NCBI GenBank assembly: GCA_928212115.1
Contig: CAKMRJ010000001.1
Span: 184,556,693-184,620,692, forward strand
DNA: 64,000 nucleotides
Direction of reading: 5' to 3'
Source of the DNA: Lactuca virosa
Taxonomy: Eukaryota; Streptophyta; Magnoliopsida; Asterales; Asteraceae
In this document: piece after piece, positions 34,952-46,623 of the stretch
How positions within the stretch are numbered: position 1 is the first letter of the stretch
Layout of the letters: the number at the start of each line of letters is the position of its first letter
The notes under the pieces: generated by a model
Told to the model about the DNA's origin: nothing
What the model saw: the letters and a program-made list of their open reading frames with translations, nothing else
Databases searched by the model: none
Position numbers and translations under genes: made by a program

Positions 34952-35694
34952 GATCTACTAGAGAATGTGCCAAATTGTTTGACACTATCGAAGGTAACAT
35001 GCTTTGAAGCTAACACACTCCATTGAATCTGAGGTGATAGCCCCCAGATATAATTTTCGGTTTTCTTGCTCTTCATAGTAACCATTCCAGGACATAGGAT
35101 CTCCAGATCGCTGAACCTATTGGTGTAAGTTGTTATGTATGAACCTGTCATGGTAAGACCCCAAAGCTCTTGTTCGAGCTTTTGTACTTCACCCCTCGGG
35201 CAGTACTCTTGCATCATCATTGCTTTCAGATTTTCCCAGCTCATTGAGTTAGCCACTATAAGAGTTAGTGACTTAACATGGCCATTCCACCATGTGGGAG
35301 CTCGATCAGAAAATGTGCAGGCAGCAAATTTTACTTTGCTCCCTTCACGGCACGAGCAAATCTTAAAGACTGCTTCAGTTTTCTCTATCAATTGAGTTAG
35401 ATCCATGACTCCCCCAGTCCCATTAAAGGTTCTAGGTTTTCCATTTGTGAAATCCTTATAATAACACTCCCGCGGGTGTCCAAGACTTTCATCATGATTG
35501 GAGGGATGAGCACCACTCCCAGATCCGCTGGCACCGGTTGTATTTATGTGTGACATAGCGGCTGCCACAGCCGTAGTGACCGCTGCTTGAAACATAGCAG
35601 CTTCAAAATGTGGAGGTGGTGGTGGAGGTGGTGGAGGTGCTTCATTGACATTTCTATGCCTCGGGTTCTTTCTTGGAGGCATCTTTTGCATCAA
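34927..35694 (-). pseudogene. element D gag, capsid part
   Basis: Starts with a Met cluster at 35694 followed by MPPRKNPRHRNVNEA, then a proline run and an Ala-rich helix. The capsid domain (retrotrans_gag type) contains CTFSDRAPTWWNGHVKSL near 35290 and ENLKAMMMQEYCPRGEVQKL near 35215. Length (about 255 codons before the frameshift) and layout match chromovirus gag. It would assemble particles. It sits 350 bp downstream of the accessory ORF on the same strand. Confidence 0.85.
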
Positions 35695-36042
35695 GATAAA
35701 AAATGGAAAGGTAGTAAGAAATCAATAATGATAATAAATCAGATGTATTTGAACTAATTACATTAGTTCAACATGTATTCTGAAAGAAGTTTATATAGAA
35801 GTCTACCACAAGGAAATACTTGTAAAGCAATAATGTGAAATTGGATAGTGATTTTTCAAAGGAAATAAGATGCCTATCAATTTCATTAGTATATTAGATA
35901 CATAGAGTTCGGAAAATTTGACCTTGTAGTAGGTCTACAATATCGAAAAGTGAAATTTTGAGGTCGTACTATGTACATGAAAACATCACTAGTGTATATA
36001 CGTAGACTTAAACTATATTTTAAAGAGTGAGTAGAGTATGCT

Positions 36043-36744
36043 CTACTCGCGAGGAGTGTTGTTTGGTTTCCTACTAGTTTCAGCACTGGATTTAGCCAAC
36101 TGGCGTTCTGTTGCAAACATACACTTTTCTAGTGTCGCTTGGCATTCGCGAAGTTCTCTAACTTCAGTTCGGCTTTCAGCTAGTTCCCTTCGCAAGGCTT
36201 TAGTGTGATTGCTGGTTGTTTCATGGTTTTCAATCAGGTGGTGAAGGCGAACCGTGTTGACTCTAGTAGTAGCATCAACATGTATGAGTCGATCGATGGT
36301 AGTTCTTCCTTGTTCATCGTTACGCGCAACACGAAGAACTAACACTAGGAGGACTCTGTTTGTTGAGCCTCCTTCATTAAGGTTGTACAAGCTTCGGTCT
36401 CCATTGTAAGGAGGGTCCTGACCCTGCTCATGTCTCCACCTGTCTAAGTTCACTGCCCACTGCGGTGTCGGACCTTGGAAGTTCTGTCGGGGATTGAGAT
36501 TTTGGGCAATTTGTGGTGGATCATAGACTTCTGGTTCTGAGTCAGAATCTTCTGGAAAATCTCCTTCGAAGTCTTCTTCTATTGGAATCACAGGTTCATC
36601 CTCTGGTTCAATCCAACCATCGTTTCCTTGGTTGGGAAAGTACGGGTCTCCCGGTAAATGAAATCCAACCATGTTATAATTAACAGTTAATGTATTATGT
36701 ATGGTATAAATCATACTGGGTCCCCCTATAAGCACAAAGTGCAT
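36043..36744 (-). CDS. element D pre-gag accessory ORF, unknown function
   Basis: An uninterrupted minus-strand ORF of 233 codons between the primer-binding site and gag. The likelier start is the second Met at 36672 (MVGFHLPGDPYFPNQGNDG), giving about 209 residues. The N-terminal half is very acidic (EEDFEGDFPEDSDSEPE). The C-terminal half is charged and likely coiled coil (RRELAESRTEVRELRECQA). No known enzymatic motif, signal peptide or membrane segment is visible. It stays open although the gag and pol of the same copy are broken. It may be an element-encoded accessory protein; a host origin cannot be excluded. Confidence 0.55.
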   Translation of the reverse strand: MHFVLIGGPSMIYTIHNTLTVNYNMVGFHLPGDPYFPNQGNDGWIEPEDEPVIPIEEDFEGDFPEDSDSEPEVYDPPQIAQNLNPRQNFQGPTPQWAVNLDRWRHEQGQDPPYNGDRSLYNLNEGGSTNRVLLVLVLRVARNDEQGRTTIDRLIHVDATTRVNTVRLHHLIENHETTSNHTKALRRELAESRTEVRELRECQATLEKCMFATERQLAKSSAETSRKPNNTPRE

Positions 36745-37344
36745 ACCAATTATATATAACTTGGGTCAAATAGACCTTCGAATAAATGATCCTACTCTAC
36801 ATCCACATCCAAACAAGGAAAAGGAAATAAAGCTAAAACACACATTCTAAGTCTATAAAACCTTAATTATATATAACTGGAATATATACACTTAGTATTT
36901 ATAGAACAACCAGCAGGAGTCCTTTGTTTTCACATAGTTGGTTCTTAGTATTATAGTGTCCAAAATACTCCTATAGTATTTTAACTTTATGTTTTGTTCT
37001 AGAGTTCTTCTGTATATGTAGAGTTGGTAAGTTTTAGACTTGTCGCAACACTACCATCACTCCCAAACACATGTTGGTCATATCTCAAATAAATATAGTT
37101 GATCAGGATATATTTATTCTATATATGATTACATAACTGTCCAGGTTTAACTGCAGTGTCCAACATCCAAATACTTTTATGTAGTTATGACTGTGATATT
37201 GTTCTTGTATGTATGAGTGTTAGTATACTTCTTATAAAATACTTGTATTTTAAAAGTATACTTGTTGTCAGAGCTCTTTAGCCCCAATGTATTTATAGTT
37301 GTATATCTTTTATGATTTCATATACTGAGTTCACTATAAACAAT

Positions 37345-37356
37345 GCTCTGATACCA
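37345..37356 (-). other. primer-binding site of element D
   Basis: GCTCTGATACCA on the plus strand is TGGTATCAGAGC on the minus strand, complementary to initiator-Met tRNA. Three bases separate it from the LTR at 37360. Confidence 0.92.
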
Positions 37357-37359
37357 AAC

Positions 37360-38657
37360 TGTCACACCCACAAACCGGAGCGGCGAAAACGTCTGGGGGT
37401 GGATGACTTCATGTAAAGTATCACAACACATGCATCATAGTAATCAAAGTACAACAACCATTGCATTAATAATGTATAAGTTCTAGATAGTGTTCAAGTC
37501 ATTGTATATATGACATCAAAAGTTATGTATAGCAAAAGATAGAAGACATGACTCTATACTGCTCCGTCTTCTCAAAATCCCGGGGATGTACCTGTCTACT
37601 GGTTCCCTGAGAATACAAGTGTTTTGAAAAAGAGAGTATCAACATTTAAGTTGGTGAGTGCATAAGTATTTATGTTTAGAAGTTTGCTGTTTGTTTCTTG
37701 AAATAGTAATCATGTTTATTGTTCCAGAAAATCCAATATTTTTTGATATAACTGTAAAGTAGTTTTAATACCATAAAACCATTTTGTATAAGTGTTGTTG
37801 TACTATCAGGTAGTGTAACATAGTTTTAATTCAATAAAACTATAAAGTAGCGTAACATAGTTGTAATTCAATAAAACTATAAAATAGCGTAACAGAGTTT
37901 TAATTCAATAAAACTATAACAAGATTGTTTTCTGTATTGTTTATGGTTTCCAAGTTCTGTAATTGTACTCTTTGAAAACCCTGTATAAGTCAGTATGCCT
38001 GGCTCCACCAGCTGTAAATTGTAATGTAATACTGTAAATCGTATTATTGTAAAACCAGTACTTTGTATTCGTACTCTTTGGTTTAATTAATTATACACTA
38101 ATCGTATTTGTTCATATCTTTTTGTGAGTTATTATAACCATACTATGACTAGATGGCCTGATACGACCCTTTGTAGGTGGCATAACTGTTAACGACATTT
38201 GTCACTCATAGTCATACCAGCCCAACTGTAGCTAACAGTCTGAGTGCGGGATTGTCAATCTCGTTTAGATCTATACACATTTGTCTCGCTCTCTGTCGGG
38301 AGATTCTGGTTATAATATCAGAACGTTAATAGTATTGCCTAAATGAAGAATCAACTGAACAATGTCTCATAAAAAACATATTGACGGTTATGTATATAAC
38401 AAATGATGAAAAGTCATTTCGAAGTAAATGAACTGATAGTATGATCTTTCTCTAGTATACTTGAATGTAAAGTATTTGTATGAGAGTGATCTGTTAAACT
38501 TTGTATAACTGATTCATGAAAATAGTTTGAGAGTTCCATAAATTATGCCTATTATAATTTATATGTATGTTCTGCTTGATATGTAATATTCATGAAAGTA
38601 TCCCCTTGCCCGATATGTTACAAAGTGAATATGAATCTGATTGAAATAACTTTTATA

Positions 38658-38718
<61 letters not shown>

Positions 38719-38800
38719 GACATCCAGACAAATAATTTTACTTTAAGCCCACATCTAAACAAGGAAAAGGGAAATAAAGCGAATTATTATAAATAAATAA

Positions 38801-38865
<65 letters not shown>

Positions 38866-39507
38866 TTTGGAATAATATAAGTTTAAAAGAGTTTTTAAAA
38901 CATTTAAAAGAGTTTGACAATATCTGAAAGAGTTTCAGTAATTTAAAGTCGTTTTAGAAATATTTAGAAATCATTTGATTGTAAACACAATATTCTTCTG
39001 TTAGACTTGTATTCCCCCCCCCCCTTAAAACAGTGAAAAATAGTAAAAATGCAGGGGTATGAACTCACCTTTAGTGAGTTTCGGTTGTAGATACGATGTA
39101 GTAGAGCTAAATCCACAAGTTAAAACTCGTAATAAAGACCGAATCCTAATTTATATTAATATAAAATCAAGTATAAATTAGATAGTCTAGAAATGTTTAA
39201 AGTGTTAAATAACACTTAATTATTGTAAAAAGACTTACAATAATCCTTAGAATGGTGTGCAAGTGTTTTTCATGTTCTTCGTGAAATCTAATGTATTTTG
39301 GTGTTTTCGGCCCAAAATAAGAAGATTGGAAGGTGTTTTTGAAATGAAAACAAGATCAGTAGTTGATACTTGTAAGATTCTAAGAAGAATCAAGTGATAT
39401 TTGTATGTTCTTGAGAGGAGAGAGGTGTTTTGGGTTGAAGATCCTTGAGAGAAAAGGGTTGATTTCGCCTGAATCTTGTAAAAATGAGAGAAGAATTTTG
39501 GACTTCT

Positions 39508-39540
<33 letters not shown>

Positions 39541-39542
39541 TA

Positions 39543-39584
<42 letters not shown>

Positions 39585-40057
39585 ATATATATATAGAAGT
39601 GGGTTTTCTCCTGTAAATGGTTCTCGGCCGAGAACACAAACCGAGGAAAGGGTTTTCGGTTCGGAACTCATACCGAGGAGATAAGATTGCTGAAACCGAG
39701 GAGATAAAGTTGTTTAAGTCGGTCTCCCACGTTTTCGGTCTGAGGTTCTCGACCGAAAACGTGTTTGCGTCCGAGGAGTTTGCAACCGAAAACAGGATTG
39801 TTGCCTTCGGTTTGCTGTCCGAAGAAAGAAAGAATAAGAAGGTTGCGAGGGTTCTTGGTCCAAGCGAGGATCCTCGGTTTTCCTTGGATTTCAACTTCTT
39901 ATTTCTACAACACTTTTACTAAGTGTTTATATGTATCAAAAACATTTATTTAAATTTATTAAATTAACAAATCAATAAGTTTGACTTTAATTTGATATGT
40001 TTGACTTATGTTCACTTTTGTTGACTTTTACAAGATAGTAAATAACGGGTTGTTGCA
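37360..40057 (-). repeat. 5' LTR of element D, 2698 bp
   Basis: Plus-strand ends are TGTCACACCC and GGGTTGTTGCA. It carries the same series of landmarks as the 3' LTR: the 37-bp triplet (37815-37920), AT microsatellites, a run of 12 C (39015-39026), a stem-loop at 39062-39080 and the palindrome GTTCTCGGCCGAGAAC at 39620-39635. Target duplicate GACAG follows at 40058. Confidence 0.92.
39062..39080 (-). promoter_or_regulatory. stem-loop in the D LTR
   Basis: AACTCAC-CTTTA-GTGAGTT. The other LTR has a decayed but still pairing version (AACTCA and TGAGTT, 20920-20938). It follows GGGGTATG on the plus strand, as in solo LTR L at 42515-42540. Confidence 0.55.
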
Positions 40058-40317
40058 GACAGTGTCTGAAGAGAAGGACGAACCGATCCGCCAAACCTCA
40101 AGAAAAACAACAAACCCTAAGTTCAGAAAACCCAAAACAACGAGAAAACACGATCAATCTAACAAGAAGATCACAAAAAATGAAAAATCAAAGGACTTGA
40201 AAAAACAAACCCTAGATTGACAAAGAGATCGATATAACACAGAAAAAACAAGATCGAACAGAAACCCGAACTCGATCTAAACTAAACTCCAAAACAAACA
40301 CAAACAGGAACAAACCC
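40058..40317 (-). other. element A leader, part next to its 5' LTR
   Basis: A-rich non-coding leader, the continuation of 18668-19142 beyond element D. The ORF at 40008-40220 on the plus strand spans the D/A junction and is chance. Confidence 0.75.
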
Positions 40318-40329
40318 GCTCTGATACCA
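40318..40329 (-). other. primer-binding site of element A
   Basis: GCTCTGATACCA on the plus strand (TGGTATCAGAGC in element sense) directly abuts the LTR at 40330. Confidence 0.92.
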
Positions 40330-40850
40330 TGATAAAAAAACAAAACAATTCACAACATCAACATATCTTCTATTGATTGGAACAAGATCCAATTAGTTTA
40401 CCTCAACTTACAACAAAAATCTCACTACAATCACACTCTCACTCTAATAAAAAAAAAGACTAAGACAATTAGACATTACAAATGACGAACAAGAATTCAA
40501 CTGAACAATCTAAGAACCCTAAAATCTATATGTGAAAAATGATAAACAAACGGCAGCAAAATGAATGTGAATAAGAGCAACTAAGATGACTGAATGACCA
40601 ACAAGACCTGCAACACACATTATATACTTTGGGTACAAGACTCAAGTCGGATATGGATTTTATCCATACAAAACCCGAACCATTAAAGATCCGCGTGTTT
40701 CTTTCTAAACACGAACAAGAGAACCTAGTTGCACCCTTTGACGTATGATAAACAACCAAACAGTCCTCCTGCATAAATAAATAAATACAAACAAAGAACA
40801 AAAATAGAACATATACTTTTATAATGATCTTGAATAATATGCATACTTTT

Positions 40851-40854
<4 letters not shown>
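40330..40854 (-). repeat. 5' LTR of element A, 525 bp
   Basis: Starts TGATAAAAAAACAAAAC and ends GCATACTTTTAACA on the plus strand. It aligns end to end with 6637-7175, with scattered substitutions and small indels. An AT repeat follows. Confidence 0.92.
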
Positions 40855-40899
<45 letters not shown>

Positions 40900-40926
40900 A
40901 TATATATATATGTGTGTGTGTGTGTA
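40855..40926. repeat. AT then TG microsatellite
   Basis: TA repeats grade into TG repeats. Element A abuts the left side and solo LTR L the right side, so two insertions share this simple-repeat site. Confidence 0.92.
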
Positions 40927-41846
40927 TGTCACACCCCAAAACCGGAACGGCGGAATCGTTTGGGGGTGGAGGACGTCATGTACAGTATCACAACAAAGCA
41001 TAGTAGTAAACCAGCAACAACATCATCCATTGCATTAATAATATAATTTCATACATGTGTGTTCTGTGAAGTTTATGAGACACCAAAAATGTAAATAAAA
41101 AATAAGAGATGAGTCTTGAACGAGCTCCATCTTCTCAAAACCTGGCATCGGTACCTGCCTACTGATGACCTGAGAATACAAGTTATTTTGAAAGAGTTTA
41201 TCAGCTTTAAAGCTGGTGAGTTCATAAGCATTTTAGTGTCATTGTTTGTATGAAAATGTTTGTATGTACTTGATGTATAAGTTTGTAAATGTTTGAATCT
41301 CCTAGAAAATCTATATTTTCTACTAAACGTAGCCTTCTACCAAGGCATCAAATGAAATGTATGTTGGTTTCTTGTAAGAGTGTATATTTTCCCAAGTGTG
41401 ACTATCATTAACCAAAAATATAGTTTTACATTATCTTTTATGTGAAAAGGTCACAATATGAATGCAATGGGGAAATAATAAAGTACTGTAGTGTTGTATT
41501 ATAGTAACTACTGCTGTGCTTTCTACCTTAAACCAATTGATATTTAAGATATGATGTGACCTGATTGTACCATACTATCGACTAATAACACGATGATGAA
41601 AGACGTCGGAAGGTATGACATTTGGCACCCGTATACTTGCAAGTCCCACTGTAGCGAATAGCAAGGTGTAGGATAGTCAATCCAGTATAGATCTATACAC
41701 AAATTCACGCTCTCCCTCTAGGAGATTCTGGCTACAAATCGAGCCATGACAGGTGATGCCATGCCCCGAATTATGGTTCACATTTATGTTATTATATACT
41801 TGTATATGTAATGTATGTACTAGCTGTATTGTATATTCTCTCTGTC

Positions 41847-41948
41847 TAGTATGTATGTATGTTCTCTTAGTTTCTCATAATAGTATGTATGTATGTTCTC
41901 TTAGTTTCTCATAATAGTATGTATGTATGTTCTCTTAGTTTCTCATAA
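41847..41948. repeat. 34-bp tandem repeat, three copies, in solo LTR L
   Basis: Units TAGTATGTATGTATGTTCTC plus a 14-base tail start at 41847, 41881 and 41915 and are essentially identical, so recently amplified. Confidence 0.92.
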
Positions 41949-42523
41949 TAGTATGTATTGACTCATGTATGAACTGACTCTTTGTATGTTTCATTGTTCT
42001 TGTAATAGTATTAGTAACTTCCTAAACTATACCTATTATAGTTTACTAGTAATGTTGTTTGTATGAATTAACATGATTGTATACCCTTGCTACCCAAAGG
42101 TATTGAACTGAATGAAGGAACTTTTATATCTATATACATATACATAATATATAACTAAGATTCAAACGACCTTCGGACAAACAACCGATACCCTAAGCCC
42201 ACAACCAAACAAGGAACAGGAAGTAAGGTGAGCTATCAGTCCTAAGTCATTTCAATCCTACTTATATAACTATATCTATATAGATACACATTTGACAAAA
42301 TATAAGTTTAAAAGAGTTTAATAAAAGTATTTAGCATGTAAAAGAGTTTGTGAAACGATTTGAAGTAGTTTGTTTGATAACACAGTTTGAAAAGTAAGAA
42401 ATCCACTTGTTTGGTAGTTATTAATCACATGTGATTGATATGATAACTATAATAGTTCAACTTGTATTCCTCCCCCCCATAAAAGCATTTAAAATCATTT
42501 AAAAGGTTGATTAAGGGGTATGA

Positions 42524-42540
42524 ACTCACCTGTAGTGAGT
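42524..42540 (-). promoter_or_regulatory. stem-loop in solo LTR L
   Basis: ACTCAC-CTGTA-GTGAGT preceded by GGGGTATGA, the counterpart of the D stem-loop at 39062-39080. Confidence 0.55.
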
Positions 42541-42769
42541 GGTTTGGATGAACAGATGGTATAGGGTGCTAAGTGTCAAGTGAAGACTTGAGCACACACA
42601 TGGAGCCTATTTAACTTATAATGACACATATATGTATCTAATTAGTCAATTAACAACTAATTAAGCAAGTGGAGACACCCTAGGACATGGAAAGCACTTT
42701 GATTCAAGTGCTAGGAGTACCAAAGGGTTGCATCTAAGGGATGTATGGGCTCACATTGGAGTTTATGGC

Positions 42770-43540
42770 CAACATGGATGCATCATATGAGTTTACGGCC
42801 CAGAGTAATTTCCCCATGAGCTTACGGCCGTAAACACATGGTATTTTGTACCAAGTTGTGTTATAAGGTCTTACAAGTCATAATGAAGTGTTCTATGATC
42901 AATTCTAAGCCTTAGGAAGGAATAGTGGCACAAATGCACCACTTTTTAGTGTTTACGGCCCAAGGTGATTGCCTTGGCCGTAAACACCATGTTTTCTTGA
43001 TTCTTTTGTTGTTTAAGGTCCTATACTCTTCTTGGAAGTATTCTAGACTTGGTTGCAAGGCTTTGGAAGGGATTAGGGTTCATTTGCACCCTTAATTAGG
43101 GTTTACGGCCCAAGGAGATTGACTTGGCCGTAAACACCTTTTGATCTTGTTTTTTTTATGTTTTCTAGGTGTAAACTAAGTGATTCAAGCATATACCAAG
43201 CTAAGCCAAGAGTACTTACAATATAGAAGCTTGTAAGGGTGTTTAAGGTCCAAGAACACCAGTGTGTGTTCTTGGTGAAATGAAGAAGACTTGAAGATCT
43301 ATCAAAATGAAGAGATTTCATGGATGAAATCCTGTACAATCACTAGATATTGAAGTATATCAACTAATCAAGGAAGTAAACACTTACAATCTTGAAGATC
43401 TTAGTGAAAAATCGGATGATACTTGAGAGAGAATGAGTTCTAGGCTTGAAAGTGGTAAAAATGACTAAAAAGACTAAGTGCCATATTTATACCTTAGAGT
43501 TTATGGCCGTAAACTCCATTTTATGGCCGTAAACTCCAAA
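42770..43540. repeat. array of TTTACGGCC / GGCCGTAAAC words forming hairpins
   Basis: At least seven occurrences. Two pairs form hairpins: GTTTACGGCCCAAGG with CCTTGGCCGTAAAC around 42954-42990, and a similar one around 43103-43135. TTACGGCCGTAA at 42822-42833 is a perfect palindrome. No coding function is apparent. Confidence 0.75.
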
Positions 43541-43984
43541 CTCTTGGAGTTTTGAGACTTAAATATTGCACATTAAACTCTAGAGTATACTTCCTATATT
43601 TACCTCTTGAAGGTACTAGGCTTTAGAACACTCAAACAGGCTCTAAACAGTGTTAAAGTTAGCAGAAATAAGTCTGACTTAGATTGAAGTGAATGGTTGT
43701 ACAAGATAGAAATTTCGAGTTGTCACAGTGTGTGTGTGTGTGTTTGGTGCACTCGTTTTACGATTTACTGTAACGACCCAAAAATCAAGGGTAAAAAAAT
43801 TCATTTTTATTATAGTCAAAACACATATATCTTTTAAATCCAAGTATTCCAAAAACATTGCTAATTAAAACATTTATCAGAGTTCATCCCAAAATCACAT
43901 ATTGCGGAAACACAGGTGTGCGTTGCGATCAAGGCGGGCCCTTCCTTTCCAAACCAATGATACCTGAAACCATAAACAAAATTG

Positions 43985-43999
43985 TAAGCACGAAGCTTA
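43985..43999 (-). promoter_or_regulatory. stem-loop in the G LTR
   Basis: In element sense ACTCAC is followed by TAAGC-TTCGT-GCTTA and later TTTCAGGTA, the same arrangement as in element E. Confidence 0.6.
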
Positions 44000-44109
44000 G
44001 TGAGTTCCCCAGAGCATACCCCACATAATCCATGTAATCCACATAACCACATAAACCATATCAATCACATAGGCCATATCAATCATATAAGCCATGCATA
44101 TAAACATAT

Positions 44110-44394
44110 AAGGATGCCATGGAAACCCTCCAAGGTCTTACACACATAATCACATAAACCGTATCAACTACACAACTCATGCATATAAACATATAGGGAT
44201 GCCCTGGAAACCCTCCTGGGTCTTACTTCGGGGTGCCATGGGAACCCCCCACATAGTCTTAGCCCAATGCCACATGAATCATATATACAAACATATAAGG
44301 ATGCCTTGGAAACCCTCCAGGGTCTTACTCCGGGTACCATGGGAACCCCTACATGGTCTTAGCCCCAATACCTCGGGAACCCCCCCGAGGTCTT
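44110..44394. repeat. degenerate minisatellite in the G LTR, left part
   Basis: Repeated units of about 35-60 bp built from ATGCCATGGAAACCCTCC and AGGTCTTAC, plus variants CCATGGGAACCCC and CCTCGGGAACCCCCCCGAGG. The array continues at 52262-52416 beyond element F, which inserted into its GGTCTT word. Confidence 0.8.
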
Positions 44395-45234
44395 CGGTTG
44401 ATTAGGTGTCTAAGCCCATAACTATAATTGGGATGTACTTGACCCGATAGTAGCATGGTCCTTTTAGGTTGCCTTCACACTAGTGACTAGACAGGATGAC
44501 TGTTAAGGAGAGAGGCTGATTTGTTGTGTTAAGAATAATAAATTGGAGCATAAATATGATTTATTAATATATTATAAGAATAATATATTAATTAGAAGTC
44601 ATGTTATTAATTAGTATTTAATCAGAAATTAATTTGGAATTAATTTTGGGATTAAAGGAATTGATTAAAAGTGCAGGGGTTGTTTTGTAATTATTTGATA
44701 GTTGAGGATATGGGCCATTGGACCACCTTATTTAGCAAGGGCCGAAAATCCTAGAAGGATCTAGGGGTTTTCGTCCAAGGCTAAAGGGTAGGAGGTCCAT
44801 GGACTTGCTTAGGCCCTAAGCTAAGGAATTAGGGTTTCCACCCTGAAACCCTAGTTAGCCTCAAGTATAAATAGACCCCCTAGGCATTGGATTTTTGGCC
44901 AACCGTCAAGAAACCCTAGGAGTTTCAATTTATAGAGCAAGCCATCCTCTCCCCTTTCTCTTATATTCATCCTTTCACCAAGTATGTTTGTGAGCCATTA
45001 GAGGTACTACAATTGTGGTACTTGTTCTCAAGAGCTAAGGAAATTCAAGGAACTAGTTGTTATTACTATATAGCAACAAAGGTATGTATTCTAATCTTTT
45101 GTTTGTGTATTTCTAATTTTTAGATGCATGCTAGTGTTTTCTTTTGTGTTCATTTGTTGTACATCTAATAGTGAAAACATAGATCCAAATTAGGGTTGCA
45201 TGCATACAGAGGATTGTTTGTATAAAACCCATCA
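44395..45234 (+). repeat. 5' LTR of element F, 840 bp
   Basis: Begins CGGTTGATTAGG, a decayed form of TGTTGGATTAGG in the 3' LTR, and ends AAAACCCATCA. It has a TATA box (44866-44873) in a stretch missing from the 3' LTR. Confidence 0.9.
44866..44873 (+). promoter_or_regulatory. TATA box of the F 5' LTR
   Basis: TATAAATA in CAAGTATAAATAGACC. The 3' LTR lacks this segment. Confidence 0.65.
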
Positions 45235-45235
45235 G

Positions 45236-45248
45236 TGGTATCAAAGCC
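45236..45248 (+). other. primer-binding site of element F
   Basis: TGGTATCAAAGCC, one base from the LTR end, resembles the initiator-Met complement with one difference (A for G). Confidence 0.88.
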
Positions 45249-46623
45249 TTTGGTTGTTTGTTTTCAATTAGATTTGATACAAAATTATGAACTTGACTAA
45301 TTAGGGTTTATGGAAAAATAAACCCTAGGGCTTGGATTTTCGAAATTAGGGTTTCAAAACCCTAGTTTTCGAAATTTGTTAGGGTTTCTTGAACCCTTTC
45401 CTTTGGCCTCATATTTTCAATTTTAGGGTTGGTTAACCCTAAAGGTTTTGAAAATACCTTCCTCCCCAAGATTAGATTTCAAAATTTTAGGGATTAGGAT
45501 AATGTAATCTTTGGTAATTATCTTATTAATTGTTTAAGTGGATAATTAAAGATTTTGAAATATCCCTTCCGAAATTTTCGAAATCTAGGGTATAAAGGGA
45601 TTAGGTTAAATTAATTGTTTAATTTTATGGATAATTCTTTAATATTTAATAATTTAAATTAATTGTTTAATTTTGGATAATTATTAAATCAAAGTTTTAA
45701 GATTTAAGATTTTAAAATTAAAAGGTATTAATTTTCGAAAATTTTAAATTTGATTAAAACCCTAGTATTTTGAAATGTTTAAAATACACCCTTATACTAT
45801 TATAATATTAAAAGGTTAATACCTATATATATGTATAAGATGAGTCAGTCTTACCGTTTGTAGGCCTCATTCACGAAGCCGATCTATAAGGGGAGTATAA
45901 GGAAACTGCCTATAAAATGGCGGTTGAATGGGTGTCCACTCTCACCTACCGCTTCCTTGATTAGTGGAGGGTCGTTAGTCGAACGAGTAGGATATGACAA
46001 ACTAATTCCTCATTAATAAGTATAATGATCTTATAAATTAACTAAATGTTTTCATAAATTCCCAATCTTAGTTACTTTAGGAAAAATGTGAAAATGATGC
46101 TATTCCATGGAATTGCACTTTGCACTTTGTCAAGTCGTTAGTGGAGCGTGTGTGGCTAACCGGCACACTAATTTGGGACTAACAAGGGTGGCAAAGGGTA
46201 GCTCGATGTTTATCATAGATCAATGGAGTGTGTGTGGTTAACCAGCACGTTGATTAGGTGATAAATGACATCGTGAGTACCAAGCACATTTGCATGGTTA
46301 TTCACACCTTGAACGTGATCCTCGATATCCCAGTCACAAACTTGAAGGGCATAATCGAGATTGAATCATGCCATTGAAAAGTTCAATGAATCTCAAATGA
46401 ATCTAGGAATTTCAATTCATCTAAAACTTAATATTCTTTGTCGTTTTTCATGGTGGAAATTGGTAAATCGTTATTTAACCACCTTCAAATATTTTGCAAT
46501 TGGATTATGACATCGGTCTTCTGAATTGTGAAATGTTGTGTTGGGTCATAGCCTTAATATTTAATTTTGGTGTTATATTAAGGAATCTTATCTAATCTAA
46601 ACTTTGTCTCTTTTCTTTTTCAG
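45249..46623 (+). other. long leader of element F
   Basis: Non-coding, about 1.4 kb, with TTAGGGTTT-type words near 45300-45500 that resemble but do not form telomere arrays. No ORF of interest. Confidence 0.7.

Larger units (their letters stand above)
40927..43727 (-). mobile_element. solo LTR L, 2801 bp, relative of the D LTR
   Basis: Plus-strand ends are TGTCACACCCC and GAGTTGTCACA. No internal region or second LTR follows. The flanks GTGTA (40922-40926) and GTGTG (43728-43732) differ by one base within a TG repeat, consistent with a target duplication. It shares order and words with the D LTRs (CCGGAACGGCGGAA near the start, ATAGATCTATACAC, GGGGTATGAACTCACC). It also has repeated TTTACGGCC words. 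The minus orientation is inferred from D. A solo LTR normally arises by recombination between two LTRs. Confidence 0.85.

Noticed and set aside
41847..41948. Possible CRISPR-like direct repeats
   Set aside because: Three back-to-back 34-bp copies without spacers in a plant LTR are a plain tandem repeat.
45300..45480. TTAGGGTTT-like words that might suggest an interstitial telomere
   Set aside because: The words are scattered and not in tandem; they are part of the F leader.
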